The translations under genes and the position numbers were made by a program. A stretch of 64,000 nt of DNA, from contig CAJJBE010000005.1 in assembly GCA_905182335.1 (NCBI GenBank), forward strand, positions 1 to 64,000, read 5' to 3'. This stretch comes from Flavobacteriales bacterium UBA4466 (lineage in GTDB: Bacteria; Bacteroidota; Bacteroidia; Flavobacteriales_D; Crocinitomicaceae). The notes under the pieces were generated by a model. That model saw only the letters and a list, made by a program, of their open reading frames with translations, had not been told where the DNA came from and did no database searches. Of this stretch, positions 53,842 through 63,461 are shown piece after piece. Within the stretch, counting starts at the first letter, position 1. The number at the start of each line of letters is the position of its first letter.

Positions 53842-54421
53842 TTATATAGAGTCAATTGATAGGGCAATAGTTCATGCCGTTAATGGGTTGAATACTCCTT
53901 TCCTCGATGAATTTATGTGGACTATATCCGGGAAAATCACATGGGTTCCATTTTACATATTATTGATATTTCTTTATACTCGAAAAACAAATCTGATCAA
54001 AGGAAGTGTTTTCTTTCTTTGTGCAATCCTTTCTGTTGCGTTTTCAGATCAAATTTCTGTGAATTTATTTAAAGAAGTATTTGAACGTTACCGCCCTTCT
54101 CATAATGCATTACTGACAGATAAATTACATTTTTATATGTTCGAAAATGGAGATGTTTATAAAGGAGGAACATATGGTTTTGTCTCTTCCCATGCTGCTA
54201 ACTTTTTTGCTATTGTTGCCTTTGCTTACTTTGCGCTGAAAGAGTATTATCTCAAGCTATTAATACCGTTTTTGTTCTGTGCAATACTAGTTGTGTTTAG
54301 TCGTATTTACTTGGGTGTGCACTACTTAAGTGATGTTTTTGTAGGGGCATTATTAGGTATTCTTATTGCCGCAATCATTTATCGTTTCTTATTTATTGTT
54401 ATTATTAGGAAAGTAAAATAG
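53831..54421 (+). CDS. PAP2 family membrane phosphatase
   Basis: 196 residues with six membrane segments. The three phosphatase motifs are visible: [11 protein letters not shown] (residues 80-90, the KxxxxxxRP form), SSHAANFFA (around 117) and [12 protein letters not shown] (around 157-168). Members remove phosphate from lipid phosphates such as undecaprenyl pyrophosphate or phosphatidic acid. The exact lipid is not known. Overlaps obg by 11 bases and ends 4 bases before crcB. Confidence 0.92.
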   Translation: MKTDYIESIDRAIVHAVNGLNTPFLDEFMWTISGKITWVPFYILLIFLYTRKTNLIKGSVFFLCAILSVAFSDQISVNLFKEVFERYRPSHNALLTDKLHFYMFENGDVYKGGTYGFVSSHAANFFAIVAFAYFALKEYYLKLLIPFLFCAILVVFSRIYLGVHYLSDVFVGALLGILIAAIIYRFLFIVIIRKVK

Positions 54422-54425
54422 AGTG

Positions 54426-54788
54426 ATGGTTTATTTGTACATTTTTATTGGAGGTGGTTTAGGGAGCTTGGCGAGATATATCGTAACTAAGTTTTCCCAT
54501 CAGTTCGTTTCAACAGATTTCCCAATAGGAACGTTTATTAGTAATATCATCGCATGCTTATTGCTTTCTGTTTTGGTTGTTGGTTTTAGCTCAAAACAAT
54601 CTGAATATGCTTGGATTCAACCTCTATTGGTTATAGGGTTTTGTGGTGGATTTAGCACATTTAGCACATTCAGCAATGAAACGTTTAGTCTATTCGATAG
54701 TGGGCATATATTCTTGGCAATTATAAATATATTAATTTCAGTTGCCGTTGGAATAGGATTAATCTTTTTTATTCGCTCAAGAGCTTAA
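54426..54788 (+). CDS. crcB: Fluoride ion channel CrcB/Fluc
   Basis: 120 residues from ATG 54426. A GTG one codon earlier is in frame. Four membrane segments fill the protein. The fluoride-channel signature GGLGSLARY is at residues 8-16, and PIGTFISNIIACLLL and GFCGGFSTFSTFSNE (in two parts) carry the conserved Asn and Phe residues. It lets F- leave the cell as a dimer. Its last 4 bases overlap the end of the convergent plsC. Confidence 0.94.
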   Translation: MVYLYIFIGGGLGSLARYIVTKFSHQFVSTDFPIGTFISNIIACLLLSVLVVGFSSKQSEYAWIQPLLVIGFCGGFSTFSTFSNETFSLFDSGHIFLAIINILISVAVGIGLIFFIRSRA

Positions 54789-56125
54789 AAATTGGGAACC
54801 GTTTCCTGAATTACTTTTTCTAAGTTTTCACGATGTTGAATAATTTCAGTTAAGTCAGTCTTATTAACCCTTCCTTTAATAATAAATATTTTGAAGTTTT
54901 TCACTAACAAGTATGCAGCAAGCCCTGTTAGTCCAATCGACATATAGTAAGCTAATGCTAATATCCAGCTTGAAAAAATCAGATAATAAAAAATAAAAAT
55001 TACAGGAATATTAATTACACCCATTACCACTGTTCCGAGAATCATTTTTACGGATGCCCAAAACACCTTTCGTTTGAATGATTTTTCAACAAATCGCTTC
55101 ACAAAAATATATGGGATTGCACAATGAATTACACCTATAATTGCAAATGGAAAGAGTATACTCATGTAAACCATTTCTTTAAGTCTACTTCCATTGGGGT
55201 TTTCTTTTTTCCAAAAAACAAATTGCTCTTCAAGTTTTAAATGTTTCAAAAGGGTAAAATATGATTCAGTTTGTTCTTTAGTTTTATTGAAGGAGTCACT
55301 GGTTTCAATATCATTTTCATTCATCCAGTGAGCAAGTTTTTTAGAATACTCCCAACGCTTTAATAATGATATATTTCTATTAGAGTTAAACGCATTCATT
55401 CCTTTTCTAGTAATCCTCATTATATTTTCATGGAAAGGTGCGAGCTCTTTATTTTCAATATGTGTTATCTGCTCTTGCATTAATTTCTCAATGTGCATCG
55501 TTAATTTATTAATTACTTTATTCGGATTCTCTTCATATTGTTCTCTATAATCATTAAGGCAAATTTCATCAGAATATGAAAGTAACAAGCCACTTCCTAG
55601 CTCATTCGGGTCTTCGTAGTTACAACCTATAGCTGCTAATTTGACATTTTGACTCCAATTAATGTTTTCAAGCGTTTTAAAGCCAATTCTAATAGCTCCT
55701 TTTTTTACAGGCTTTAATCTTCGAATGAATACATCATCTGTAAACCCTTCTCCAAAAATCAATAAGTTTCTACCATTTTTTAAAAGACTTGAGCAACTTT
55801 GAAATACCTCTTGATTTTTCTTTCTAGTGTCTTCCCCATCTTGTTGACGATAAATAGGTAGCATATGGGCTGACACAAGAAATGGTTTTGTTATTTTCGT
55901 AAAAACGTCAGAGCGTGTCATGAAGAAAACAACATGTCCACCAAAACGAGCAATCACTAGAGGATCCATAAATGATGCAGCATGATTACTTACATAGATG
56001 GTACCTTCTTTTAATCTCTTCTTCTTCTTCTTCTTCTTCTTCTTCTTGAATACAAAGTGTTTGGGATAAAATATCCTTAAGGTGTAAGATAGTACCAAGT
56101 AAATTATAGTATAAAAAGAATACAT
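54785..56125 (-). CDS. PlsC-family acyltransferase with a polylysine tract
   Basis: 446 residues. The catalytic HX4D motif is NHAASFMD (around residues 47-54), and later motifs FGEGFTDD and the GCNYEDPNELG region fit 1-acyl-sn-glycerol-3-phosphate acyltransferase relatives. The C-terminal half has three or four membrane segments. A run of ten lysines (residues about 27-36) sits between the first segment and the HX4D box, and its codons are all AAG (CTT repeat 56018-56047). It probably places an acyl chain on a lipid precursor. The exact substrate is unknown, and the size exceeds ordinary PlsC by about 200 residues. The polylysine would bind anionic lipid heads. Confidence 0.82.
   Translation of the reverse strand: MYSFYTIIYLVLSYTLRIFYPKHFVFKKKKKKKKKKRLKEGTIYVSNHAASFMDPLVIARFGGHVVFFMTRSDVFTKITKPFLVSAHMLPIYRQQDGEDTRKKNQEVFQSCSSLLKNGRNLLIFGEGFTDDVFIRRLKPVKKGAIRIGFKTLENINWSQNVKLAAIGCNYEDPNELGSGLLLSYSDEICLNDYREQYEENPNKVINKLTMHIEKLMQEQITHIENKELAPFHENIMRITRKGMNAFNSNRNISLLKRWEYSKKLAHWMNENDIETSDSFNKTKEQTESYFTLLKHLKLEEQFVFWKKENPNGSRLKEMVYMSILFPFAIIGVIHCAIPYIFVKRFVEKSFKRKVFWASVKMILGTVVMGVINIPVIFIFYYLIFSSWILALAYYMSIGLTGLAAYLLVKNFKIFIIKGRVNKTDLTEIIQHRENLEKVIQETVPNF
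56018..56047. repeat. CTT trinucleotide repeat, ten copies
   Basis: Ten perfect CTT triplets (AAG on the coding minus strand) give ten consecutive lysines in the acyltransferase. Loss or gain of triplets keeps the frame and changes the length of the lysine tract. Confidence 0.97.
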
Positions 56126-56213
56126 TTTTATTGTAGTTATTTTACTTTATTATTTGATTTATTGCTCTTAGTGAGTAAATATACCGTAAAGATTTGGCAT
56201 CCGAAAAAGTAGA

Positions 56214-56315
56214 ATGTCATTAGAAGAAGTTAACACACAAAATGCTGAAAACTTTTATTCAGATTTGAAGGATTACATCCTGACGAGAGTATCTTTAACT
56301 AAAATCTGTATTTAA
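56214..56315 (+). CDS. Short open frame coupled to ddl
   Basis: A 33-codon frame (MSLEEVNTQNAENFYSDLKD, then YILTRVSLTKICI) ends TAATG, so its stop shares a base with the ddl start at 56315. The opening resembles small phage-holin-like or competence-associated proteins of Bacteroidota that begin this way and then go on into membrane segments, so it may be the truncated front of such a gene rather than a real peptide. It may also act by translational coupling to ddl. Low confidence. Confidence 0.3.
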   Translation: MSLEEVNTQNAENFYSDLKDYILTRVSLTKICI

Positions 56316-57283
56316 TGAAAAATGTAGGGATAATATGTGGAGGCTTCTCATCTGAATTTGATGTTTCAGTAAAAAGTGCGACGAATATATTTAATAATTT
56401 CCCAACGGGATATCGTCCTTTTTTAATTCTTTTAAAGAAAGAAGGATGGTTTATTCAAAATCAAAACAGAGAACTTGGTGAAGTTAACTCTAGAGATTTT
56501 ACATTTAAATCAGGTCAAGAGTCTATTAAGATAGATTTTGCAATAGTATATATTCATGGTGATCCTGGAGAGAATGGTAAAATTCAATCTTACCTTGAAA
56601 TGATTGACATTCCTTATGTTAACTCTGGCCCTCTAGCTTCTCAATTATCTTTCGATAAATGGTATTGCAATCAGTTTCTTAAAGGGTTTGGACACGAGGT
56701 AGCAGATTCAATTTATATAACAGAACTATCGATTGAACTTGATTCAGATCAAATAGTAGAGCAATTGGGGCTACCGATTTTCGTTAAACCTTGTGATTCA
56801 GGATCGAGTTTTGGAATTGAGAAAGTGAACAAGGTTGAGGATTTGGAGCCTGCAGTTCAGAATGCATTTAATGAGGGAAGTACCATTGTCTTAGAGAGTT
56901 TTTTGGATGGTATAGAGGTTACTTGTGCGGTATACAGAGATAAGGATGGTGTCCATACATTGCCATTGACGGAAATTGTTTCTGAGAATGAATTCTTTGA
57001 TTATGAAGCAAAATATAAGGGTCTTTCTCAAGAGATTACACCAGCAAGAATAAGTGATGAGCTAAGAGCTAAAGTACAGTATATATCATCAAGTATCTAT
57101 AACTTGATGCAATTACGCTCAGTGGCTCGTGTAGACTTTATAATTGTAAATGGAGTGCCAAATATTATCGAAGTGAATAGTATACCAGGCTTTTCAAACG
57201 AAAGTATCGTCCCGAAAATGTTAGAGGCAGCTGATATTTCGATAAAAGAGTTTTGGGCGTCTATTCTTGCAGGAGAATTTTAA
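56315..57283 (+). CDS. D-alanine-D-alanine ligase family protein
   Basis: 322 residues of the ATP-grasp ligase fold. The opening GIICGGFSSEFDVSVKSA and the later YIHGDPGENGKIQSYLEM, FVKPCDSGSSFGIEKV, LTEIVSENEFFDYEAKY and EVNSIPGFSNESIVP match Ddl. It joins two D-alanines for peptidoglycan. Other D-Ala ligases can differ in acceptor, so I keep the family name rather than the symbol. A short frame is coupled at its start, and the 3' end overlaps dacB by 4 bases. Confidence 0.88.
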   Translation: MKNVGIICGGFSSEFDVSVKSATNIFNNFPTGYRPFLILLKKEGWFIQNQNRELGEVNSRDFTFKSGQESIKIDFAIVYIHGDPGENGKIQSYLEMIDIPYVNSGPLASQLSFDKWYCNQFLKGFGHEVADSIYITELSIELDSDQIVEQLGLPIFVKPCDSGSSFGIEKVNKVEDLEPAVQNAFNEGSTIVLESFLDGIEVTCAVYRDKDGVHTLPLTEIVSENEFFDYEAKYKGLSQEITPARISDELRAKVQYISSSIYNLMQLRSVARVDFIIVNGVPNIIEVNSIPGFSNESIVPKMLEAADISIKEFWASILAGEF

Positions 57284-58743
57284 TTAGTTGCTATTACATT
57301 AAATAAAGCTGCCATTTTCTGTTTCAGCACACTTGAGCTGCATTCGTGATTATTCACAATTAATGCAAAAGCATATTTTCCCCCGGTGCTTGAGTCAATA
57401 TATCCCGCGTAACTTTTAATGCGAGACATTGTTCCACTTTTTGCATAGAGTCTATTTTGAGCGGCTTGTCCTTTGCATAGGTTCCGAAGTGTTCCGCTAA
57501 CTCCCGCAATAGGTAATGAATATTTATATTCACGACTATATTTACTCTTACTCATTTGGATTAGCAACGCTGTAAAATGTGTCGCCGATATTGCATTAGA
57601 TCGAGATAATCCGCTGCCATCGTTTAAATGTAATCCTTTAGTATTAAATTTCGATGACCAATATTGAGCCATCACTTTTTTCCCGGCACTGGTGCTGCCA
57701 TCTTTAGTTTTTTGGTAACCAATCAGATTTAACATATGCTCTGCGAAAAGATTTATACTTTTCATATTCGTATAGTTGATGATGTTAATCAGCGCTTCTC
57801 CTTTATGGCTATAAATAAGCTTTCTTGAATCATAATCTGTTAAAGAAGTCGAAATATGGAGAAGTCGAGCAGATTTATAATCGGATAAAACTTTAATATT
57901 GTTGTCTTCCAACAGCTGCTCAAATTCAAAAGCAAATTGTAGTTCAGGATCATACATGCTTACTTTTACTGAAAACCCCCTCTGGTTAACAGGCAATGTC
58001 CCAGAAGCGTACCGTATGTTAGAATAAGGACCTCCGTAGAAATAGACATTATCTCCTTTTCTGTAGGATGATTTTATGTAGTTAAAGAATTCTAAATTAG
58101 GGGAAGCCGGCTCTATAGAATTGAGTTCAACCGGACTTCCATTTATAGAAGATGTATTGAATTTAAAGTTGATCAAATTGTCAAAAATGGAAAGTCCTGA
58201 AGGACCTGCACCATAGTAATTCCCTAAATCTGACCAGTTCCATCCATTTGGAACACCTTCATAACCAAATTCAGAAGCATCCGCAATAATAGATCCTGAC
58301 ACCGTTTTAATTCCTAATACTTGAATTTTATTTTTCCATATTTCAAGAAAGGCTCTTTTGTCCTCTTCACTTACAAAGTATTTTGAGCCCAAACTTGGAT
58401 CACCACCGCCTCTAATCCAGATATTCCCGTTTAGCGTTCCAGTGGAGTCAATTTGACCATCAATATATAGTCGAGTTTCGGGTTTGAAATCAGGACCAAG
58501 AAGCTCTAATGCCGTTGCTGTAGAGAACAGTTTAGCAGTAGATGCACTAGGTAATGAGGTGTTTTTATTATAAGAAGCAATTACTTTTTTTGTCTGAATA
58601 TCAACAACGTTGAAACTTATCGAGGCGTGGTTAAATACTGCATCATCACAAAACTTATTTGTCGCATTTTGAATCAGATTTTGGCCAAACGCAAAATCTA
58701 GAATTATATAAAGAGCTAATAGGGTGATACTTAATATCTTCAT
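57280..58743 (-). CDS. dacB: D-alanyl-D-alanine carboxypeptidase/endopeptidase (PBP4, DacB)
   Basis: 487 residues. Signal peptide MKILSITLLALYIILDFAFG. The serine-protease-like penicillin-binding motifs are Ser68-x-x-Lys71 in SASTAKLF, SRSN in GSGLSRSNAIS and KSGT in YAKSGTMSRIKSYAGY. A large inserted domain lies between the first and second motif, as normal for PBP4. It cuts the terminal D-Ala and cross-links in the periplasm. Convergent with ddl, with a 4-base overlap of their ends. Confidence 0.93.
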   Translation of the reverse strand: MKILSITLLALYIILDFAFGQNLIQNATNKFCDDAVFNHASISFNVVDIQTKKVIASYNKNTSLPSASTAKLFSTATALELLGPDFKPETRLYIDGQIDSTGTLNGNIWIRGGGDPSLGSKYFVSEEDKRAFLEIWKNKIQVLGIKTVSGSIIADASEFGYEGVPNGWNWSDLGNYYGAGPSGLSIFDNLINFKFNTSSINGSPVELNSIEPASPNLEFFNYIKSSYRKGDNVYFYGGPYSNIRYASGTLPVNQRGFSVKVSMYDPELQFAFEFEQLLEDNNIKVLSDYKSARLLHISTSLTDYDSRKLIYSHKGEALINIINYTNMKSINLFAEHMLNLIGYQKTKDGSTSAGKKVMAQYWSSKFNTKGLHLNDGSGLSRSNAISATHFTALLIQMSKSKYSREYKYSLPIAGVSGTLRNLCKGQAAQNRLYAKSGTMSRIKSYAGYIDSSTGGKYAFALIVNNHECSSSVLKQKMAALFNVIATN

Positions 58744-59131
58744 TTAATCATTTTTGGTAAATTTCTATAAGATTGTCCAATGAATGTGCCAAGTACAGCA
58801 AAACTTTTAAACAATATGTTGAGTTTTTTAAAGAAATTAAGATTCTAACGTAAAAAGAACGAGTGGAAAAAATAATACAACACATCATTTGGTTTATTCG
58901 GGATTGACAGACATAAAAGTTTGGTTAGTGTTTATTAGAGTGTTTTCTACTATTACTACCTAATAGTAAGGGGAAATTTAATTATTCTAGATGTATATTC
59001 TCCTGTTATCTTCTTTTAGCTTATACAGTTTTTGTGTTTATTCTTTTTTATCGAAATACAATAAAGTATCAAGCTCCAGTAAAGAAATAGTACTTCTTAT
59101 TTCTTACATTCGTGTTATGACTTTTTCGCGA
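58744..59131. other. 388-base gap between divergent genes, nothing clear seen
   Basis: The stretch between the starts of dacB and the lytic transglycosylase gene holds the presumed promoters of both. I see no RNA structure, no repeat, and no decayed reading frame that I can name. A frame from 58991 continues into the transglycosylase but lacks a signal peptide and is probably leader. Confidence 0.5.
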
Positions 59132-60025
59132 ATGAATACTTACATTTATTTTTTAGTTTTAGGTCTTATATTATTATCATGTAAGTCTAAAGAACAGGGC
59201 GGTAGTCACTTCGGGAAATCATCGAATAATACCGAAATAAATACTGGGTTTTCTTTACCGGAACTTCCTAGCGAAGTTGAGTTTTGTGGACAAAAAATAA
59301 CCTTAGATAATTTTGATGTCAGAGAACGACTAGATAAAGAATTAATAGTGAATACATTTTATCACAGTTCTACAATACAGTCCTTTAAAAGATCCAATCG
59401 CTATTTCCCAAATATTGAAATGATCTTAAATCAACAGGGCGTTCATGAAGACTTTAAATATTTATGTTTGATTGAAAGTGGATTGACTCAAGCGGTTAGT
59501 CCTTCTGGAGCGAAGGGGTTTTGGCAGTTTATACTGACAACGGCTGAAGAATATGCCTTAGTTGTGAACAGTGAGATTGATGAGCGTTTAAACATACAGA
59601 AAAGTACAATTGCAGCTTGTGAATATTTAAAAAGAGCTAATTCAATATTCAATGATTGGGTCTTGAGCGCTGCGGCATATAATAGAGGCGTTGGCGGAAT
59701 TTTAAATGATTTGAAAGACCAGGAAGTGAGTAGTTATTTCGATTTATATCTAAATCATGAAACAAGTCGTTATGTTTTTCGAATCTTAGCATTAAAGTTG
59801 ATTTTTGAGAGCCCTGAAAAATATGGCTTTAATAAAGCTGAAATGGAATTATACGAACCAGTTAAAACGCGTCAGGTTATTCTAAAAGAATCACACTTTA
59901 ATCTAAAGCATTGGGCTAAAGAAAATGGTTCAAATTATCGAATGTTGAGATTGCTGAATCCATGGGTTAAAGGAAGTGAGTTAACTGTAAAATCTGCTCC
60001 GTATATCATTCAATTACCTGCCTAA
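59132..60025 (+). CDS. Lytic transglycosylase lipoprotein (SLT/MltD-like)
   Basis: 297 residues from ATG 59132, which gives a lipoprotein signal (MNTYIYFLVLGLILLSCKSK). An earlier in-frame start at 58991 would put it behind 47 unrelated residues. The catalytic Glu is in YLCLIESGLTQAVSPSGAKGFWQF (motif in two parts), and SAAAYNRGVGGI fits the SLT fold. It cleaves glycan strands in peptidoglycan with anhydro end formation. The C-terminal piece (HWAKENGSNYRMLRLLNPW) resembles a degenerate LysM-like segment. Its stop overlaps the uvrA start (TAATG), so the two are translationally coupled. Confidence 0.9.
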   Translation: MNTYIYFLVLGLILLSCKSKEQGGSHFGKSSNNTEINTGFSLPELPSEVEFCGQKITLDNFDVRERLDKELIVNTFYHSSTIQSFKRSNRYFPNIEMILNQQGVHEDFKYLCLIESGLTQAVSPSGAKGFWQFILTTAEEYALVVNSEIDERLNIQKSTIAACEYLKRANSIFNDWVLSAAAYNRGVGGILNDLKDQEVSSYFDLYLNHETSRYVFRILALKLIFESPEKYGFNKAEMELYEPVKTRQVILKESHFNLKHWAKENGSNYRMLRLLNPWVKGSELTVKSAPYIIQLPA

Positions 60026-62832
60026 TGAAGAGGAATAGTCATATAGAAGTTTATGGTGCTAGAATGCACAATTTAAAAAATGTGGATTTAAAAATCCCCC
60101 GTAATCAGCTAGTTGTGTTTACAGGGTTAAGTGGGTCGGGTAAATCTTCTCTTGCATTCGATACAATCTTCGCTGAAGGTCAACGACGATATATTGAAAC
60201 CTTCTCAGCATATGCCAGGCAATTCTTAGGCGTTTTAGAACGGCCTGATGTTGATAAGATCGAAGGTTTAAGTCCAGTAATCTCAATTGAGCAAAAGACC
60301 GTTTCTAGATCGCCTAGATCAACTGTTGGGACAATCACTGAGATTTATGACTTCATGCGTTTGTTATATGCACGTGCTGGGACTGCATATTCGTACAACA
60401 CGGGTGAGGCAATGGTGAAGTATTCAGATCATCAAATTGTTGAATTAATCATGGATAATTATACTGGCAAGAAAGTCATAGTTTTATCTCCTAAGATTAA
60501 AGGACGTAAAGGTCATTATAGAGAGTTATTCGAGCAGGTATTAAAGCTTGGGTTTACTAAAGTTCGAGTGGATGGTGAGGTGAAAGATATCACCAAAGGA
60601 ATGAAATTAGATCGGTACAAAATTCATGATATTGATATTGTAATTGATCGTCTAAAAGTTGATGAAAAAGATAGGCAGCGCATTTACGATGATGTGGTTA
60701 CTGGGATGAAGCATGGTGGTAAATCACTAATGATAATGGATTTTGATTCTGAAGATGTTCGTCATTTTAGTCGTTCGTTGATGTGCCCAACAACAGGTAT
60801 TAGTTATCCAGAACCAGAGCCTAGTTTATTTTCATTTAATTCGCCTTATGGTGCGTGTAAAACATGTAGTGGTCTTGGAGAGGTTTCCGAAGTGGATATC
60901 AATAAGATTATCCCAGACACTTCAAAATCAATTAAGAAAGGGGGATTGGCTCCATTAGGAGAATACAAAAGAACCTGGGTTTTTGAAAAATTAGATGCAT
61001 ATCTAACTCAAGAAGGGCTATCACTCACAATGCCAATTTCGAGTATTGATGAAGAAGTCATGAACGTAATCTTGAACGGTAATGAAGGGATTGAACCTTC
61101 ACGAAAGAGCAATGATGTCATTTTTGAAGGGATTATTAGTTTTATTTCAAGACATTCTGAAGAAAGTTCGGCTCCAATCCAACGTTGGGCACAGACTTTT
61201 ATGAATAAGAAAGAGTGTTCAATGTGTAGGGGTACACGAATTAACAAAGAAGCACATTACTTTAAAATTGGTGGAAAACATATTGGTGACTTGGCTCAAA
61301 TGGATATTGCCGATTTAGCAGTTTGGTTTGATGGGGTTGAAGATCACTTGGAAGGTGTAAATGCAACTATTTCGGTTGAAATCCTTAAGGAAATCCGAGC
61401 TAGGTTAGGTTTTATTGTTGAAGTTGGATTGACTTATTTGTCTTTGCATCGCTCTGCTAAAACTTTATCTGGTGGGGAAGCACAACGAATTCGTTTGGCA
61501 ACTCAGATTGGGAGTGAATTGATGAATGTTCTTTACATTTTGGATGAGCCTTCAATTGGATTGCATCAAAGAGATAATACACGCTTAATTAATTCATTGA
61601 AGCAATTACGCGATACTGGAAACTCAGTGATTGTTGTTGAGCATGATAAAGAAATGATTGAAGCAGCCGACTTTGTTGTCGATCTAGGGCCTGGCGCTGG
61701 GGTTCAAGGTGGTTACATTGTAAATGCAGCACCTATCGCTGAGCTACATAACAAAGATTCATTGACGAATCAGTACTTAACGGGAGTTAGAAAGATTGAA
61801 TTGCCTGAGAATCGTCGCAAAGGGAATGGTAATAAACTATTACTTAAAGGTGCTTCTGGAAGAAATTTGCACTCAGTTAATCTAACAATACCGCTAGGGA
61901 CAATGACATGCATAACGGGTGTGTCTGGCAGTGGAAAATCTTCTTTAATTAATCAAACATTATATCCAATATTATTGGCTGAAATATATAATGGCGTAAA
62001 GAAACCGTTGCCTTATAAGTCAATCAGTGGAATGGAGCATCTCGATAAAGTTATTGAGATTGATCAAAGTCCAATCGGGAGAACACCTCGCTCTAATCCT
62101 GCCACTTACACTAAGCTTTTTGATGAAATCAGGTCATTATTCGCGAATTTACCAGAAGCTCAAATTAGAGGATATAAACCGGGTAGATTTTCATTTAATG
62201 TTGTTGGAGGTAGGTGTGAAACATGCAAAGGTGGTGGTTTGAAAGTCATTGAGATGAGTCTTTTGCCAGATGTTTTAGTAGAATGTGAAACGTGTAACGG
62301 GAAACGATATAATAGAGAAACAAATGAGGTGCGTTACAAAGGGAAATCGATTAGCGATGTACTTGAAATGACAATTAGTGATGCCTCTGTATTCTTTGAA
62401 AAAATCCCTAAAATGTATCGTATCCTTAAAACACTTGTTTCGGTAGGTTTAGGGTATATTAAATTAGGCCAGCCTTCTACAACATTGTCCGGAGGTGAGG
62501 CACAAAGAATTAAGCTGTCAGCAGAGCTTTCTAAACGAGGAACTGGTAATACAATGTATATTTTAGATGAGCCTTCAACGGGTCTTCATTTTGAAGATGT
62601 TAAAATGCTGCTGATTGTATTACAGAAACTCGTTAATGAGGGGAATACTGTTTTGATCATTGAGCACAATCTCGATATCATTAAGGTAGCGGATCATGTT
62701 GTAGATGTAGGTCCTGAAGGAGGAAAAGAAGGAGGGTATATCGTTTGTAGTGGAACCCCGGAGTCTATCGTAAAGAAATTCAAAAAAGTATCTTATACAG
62801 CAATGTATTTAGAGGCAGAATTAAAGGCTTAA
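60025..62832 (+). CDS. uvrA: Excinuclease ABC subunit A
   Basis: 935 residues, full length. First P-loop GLSGSGKSSLAFDTIFAEGQ, second GVSGSGKSSLINQTL, two LSGGEAQRIRL/LSGGEAQRIKL signatures with Walker B ILDEPSIGLH and ILDEPSTGLH. Zinc modules with CKTCSG and CETCKGGGLK/CETCNGKR are intact. It scans DNA for damage and loads UvrB. The unusual neighbour is a lytic transglycosylase whose stop overlaps this start; the end overlaps the convergent TlpA-like gene by 12 bases. Confidence 0.97.
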   Translation: MKRNSHIEVYGARMHNLKNVDLKIPRNQLVVFTGLSGSGKSSLAFDTIFAEGQRRYIETFSAYARQFLGVLERPDVDKIEGLSPVISIEQKTVSRSPRSTVGTITEIYDFMRLLYARAGTAYSYNTGEAMVKYSDHQIVELIMDNYTGKKVIVLSPKIKGRKGHYRELFEQVLKLGFTKVRVDGEVKDITKGMKLDRYKIHDIDIVIDRLKVDEKDRQRIYDDVVTGMKHGGKSLMIMDFDSEDVRHFSRSLMCPTTGISYPEPEPSLFSFNSPYGACKTCSGLGEVSEVDINKIIPDTSKSIKKGGLAPLGEYKRTWVFEKLDAYLTQEGLSLTMPISSIDEEVMNVILNGNEGIEPSRKSNDVIFEGIISFISRHSEESSAPIQRWAQTFMNKKECSMCRGTRINKEAHYFKIGGKHIGDLAQMDIADLAVWFDGVEDHLEGVNATISVEILKEIRARLGFIVEVGLTYLSLHRSAKTLSGGEAQRIRLATQIGSELMNVLYILDEPSIGLHQRDNTRLINSLKQLRDTGNSVIVVEHDKEMIEAADFVVDLGPGAGVQGGYIVNAAPIAELHNKDSLTNQYLTGVRKIELPENRRKGNGNKLLLKGASGRNLHSVNLTIPLGTMTCITGVSGSGKSSLINQTLYPILLAEIYNGVKKPLPYKSISGMEHLDKVIEIDQSPIGRTPRSNPATYTKLFDEIRSLFANLPEAQIRGYKPGRFSFNVVGGRCETCKGGGLKVIEMSLLPDVLVECETCNGKRYNRETNEVRYKGKSISDVLEMTISDASVFFEKIPKMYRILKTLVSVGLGYIKLGQPSTTLSGGEAQRIKLSAELSKRGTGNTMYILDEPSTGLHFEDVKMLLIVLQKLVNEGNTVLIIEHNLDIIKVADHVVDVGPEGGKEGGYIVCSGTPESIVKKFKKVSYTAMYLEAELKA

Positions 62833-63318
62833 CATTAGGCTGTCTATTTGCTCAAAACTCATTTGACCTAGCATTTTTCCTTCTGGTGAAATGAGGTGTT
62901 TAGTTGGTATTGAGGTTACACCATATTTTCGTGCTGTTTCAGAAAGTAGAACAAGATTTGATTGTTCAACAATTTGATGTTTCCACGTGAACCCATCTTT
63001 TTTCGCTACAATAACTCCTGCAGGTTCATTTTTCTCCAAGGCAAATGTAACAATGTAAAGTTTGTCTGAATGTCGACTGTACAGTCTCACTAGGCTTGGG
63101 TTGTCCGCACGACAAGGTTGACACCATGATCCCCAGAAATCTAATAGCACATATTTTCCACGTAAATGCGAAAGTTTAAAGTGCGTTCCATCAATTAATT
63201 TTGCTTCAAAATCAGGAGCAATTTCTCCCGGACGAGCGAAAGATATTTTTATGTAAGCAAAGAAACCTACGTAAATAATTAAAAAAAATATAGGGATGTA
63301 AAGAAGGGCTTTTTTCAT
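62821..63318 (-). CDS. TlpA-like thioredoxin-fold protein
   Basis: 165 residues from ATG 63318. A membrane anchor (residues 5-27) is followed by a thioredoxin fold with the active site FWGSWCQPCRADNP (Cys66, Cys69). The family (TlpA/ResA/AhpC-TSA redoxins) reduces disulfides in the periplasm, often in cytochrome assembly. The upstream in-frame start at 63336 adds only six residues. It ends inside the last codons of uvrA. Confidence 0.9.
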   Translation of the reverse strand: MKKALLYIPIFFLIIYVGFFAYIKISFARPGEIAPDFEAKLIDGTHFKLSHLRGKYVLLDFWGSWCQPCRADNPSLVRLYSRHSDKLYIVTFALEKNEPAGVIVAKKDGFTWKHQIVEQSNLVLLSETARKYGVTSIPTKHLISPEGKMLGQMSFEQIDSLMLSL

Positions 63319-63461
63319 AAAAAAGAAGATAGGCAATAGCCTGTTTTTAGTATGTATATACTTTTTTATAAAACGTACTACAGATTGATAATTATTCGGT
63401 TTTATATGAACAAAATATAGAACAGCATTAATCTAAATTAATCATTGGCTTTTAACTTTCT

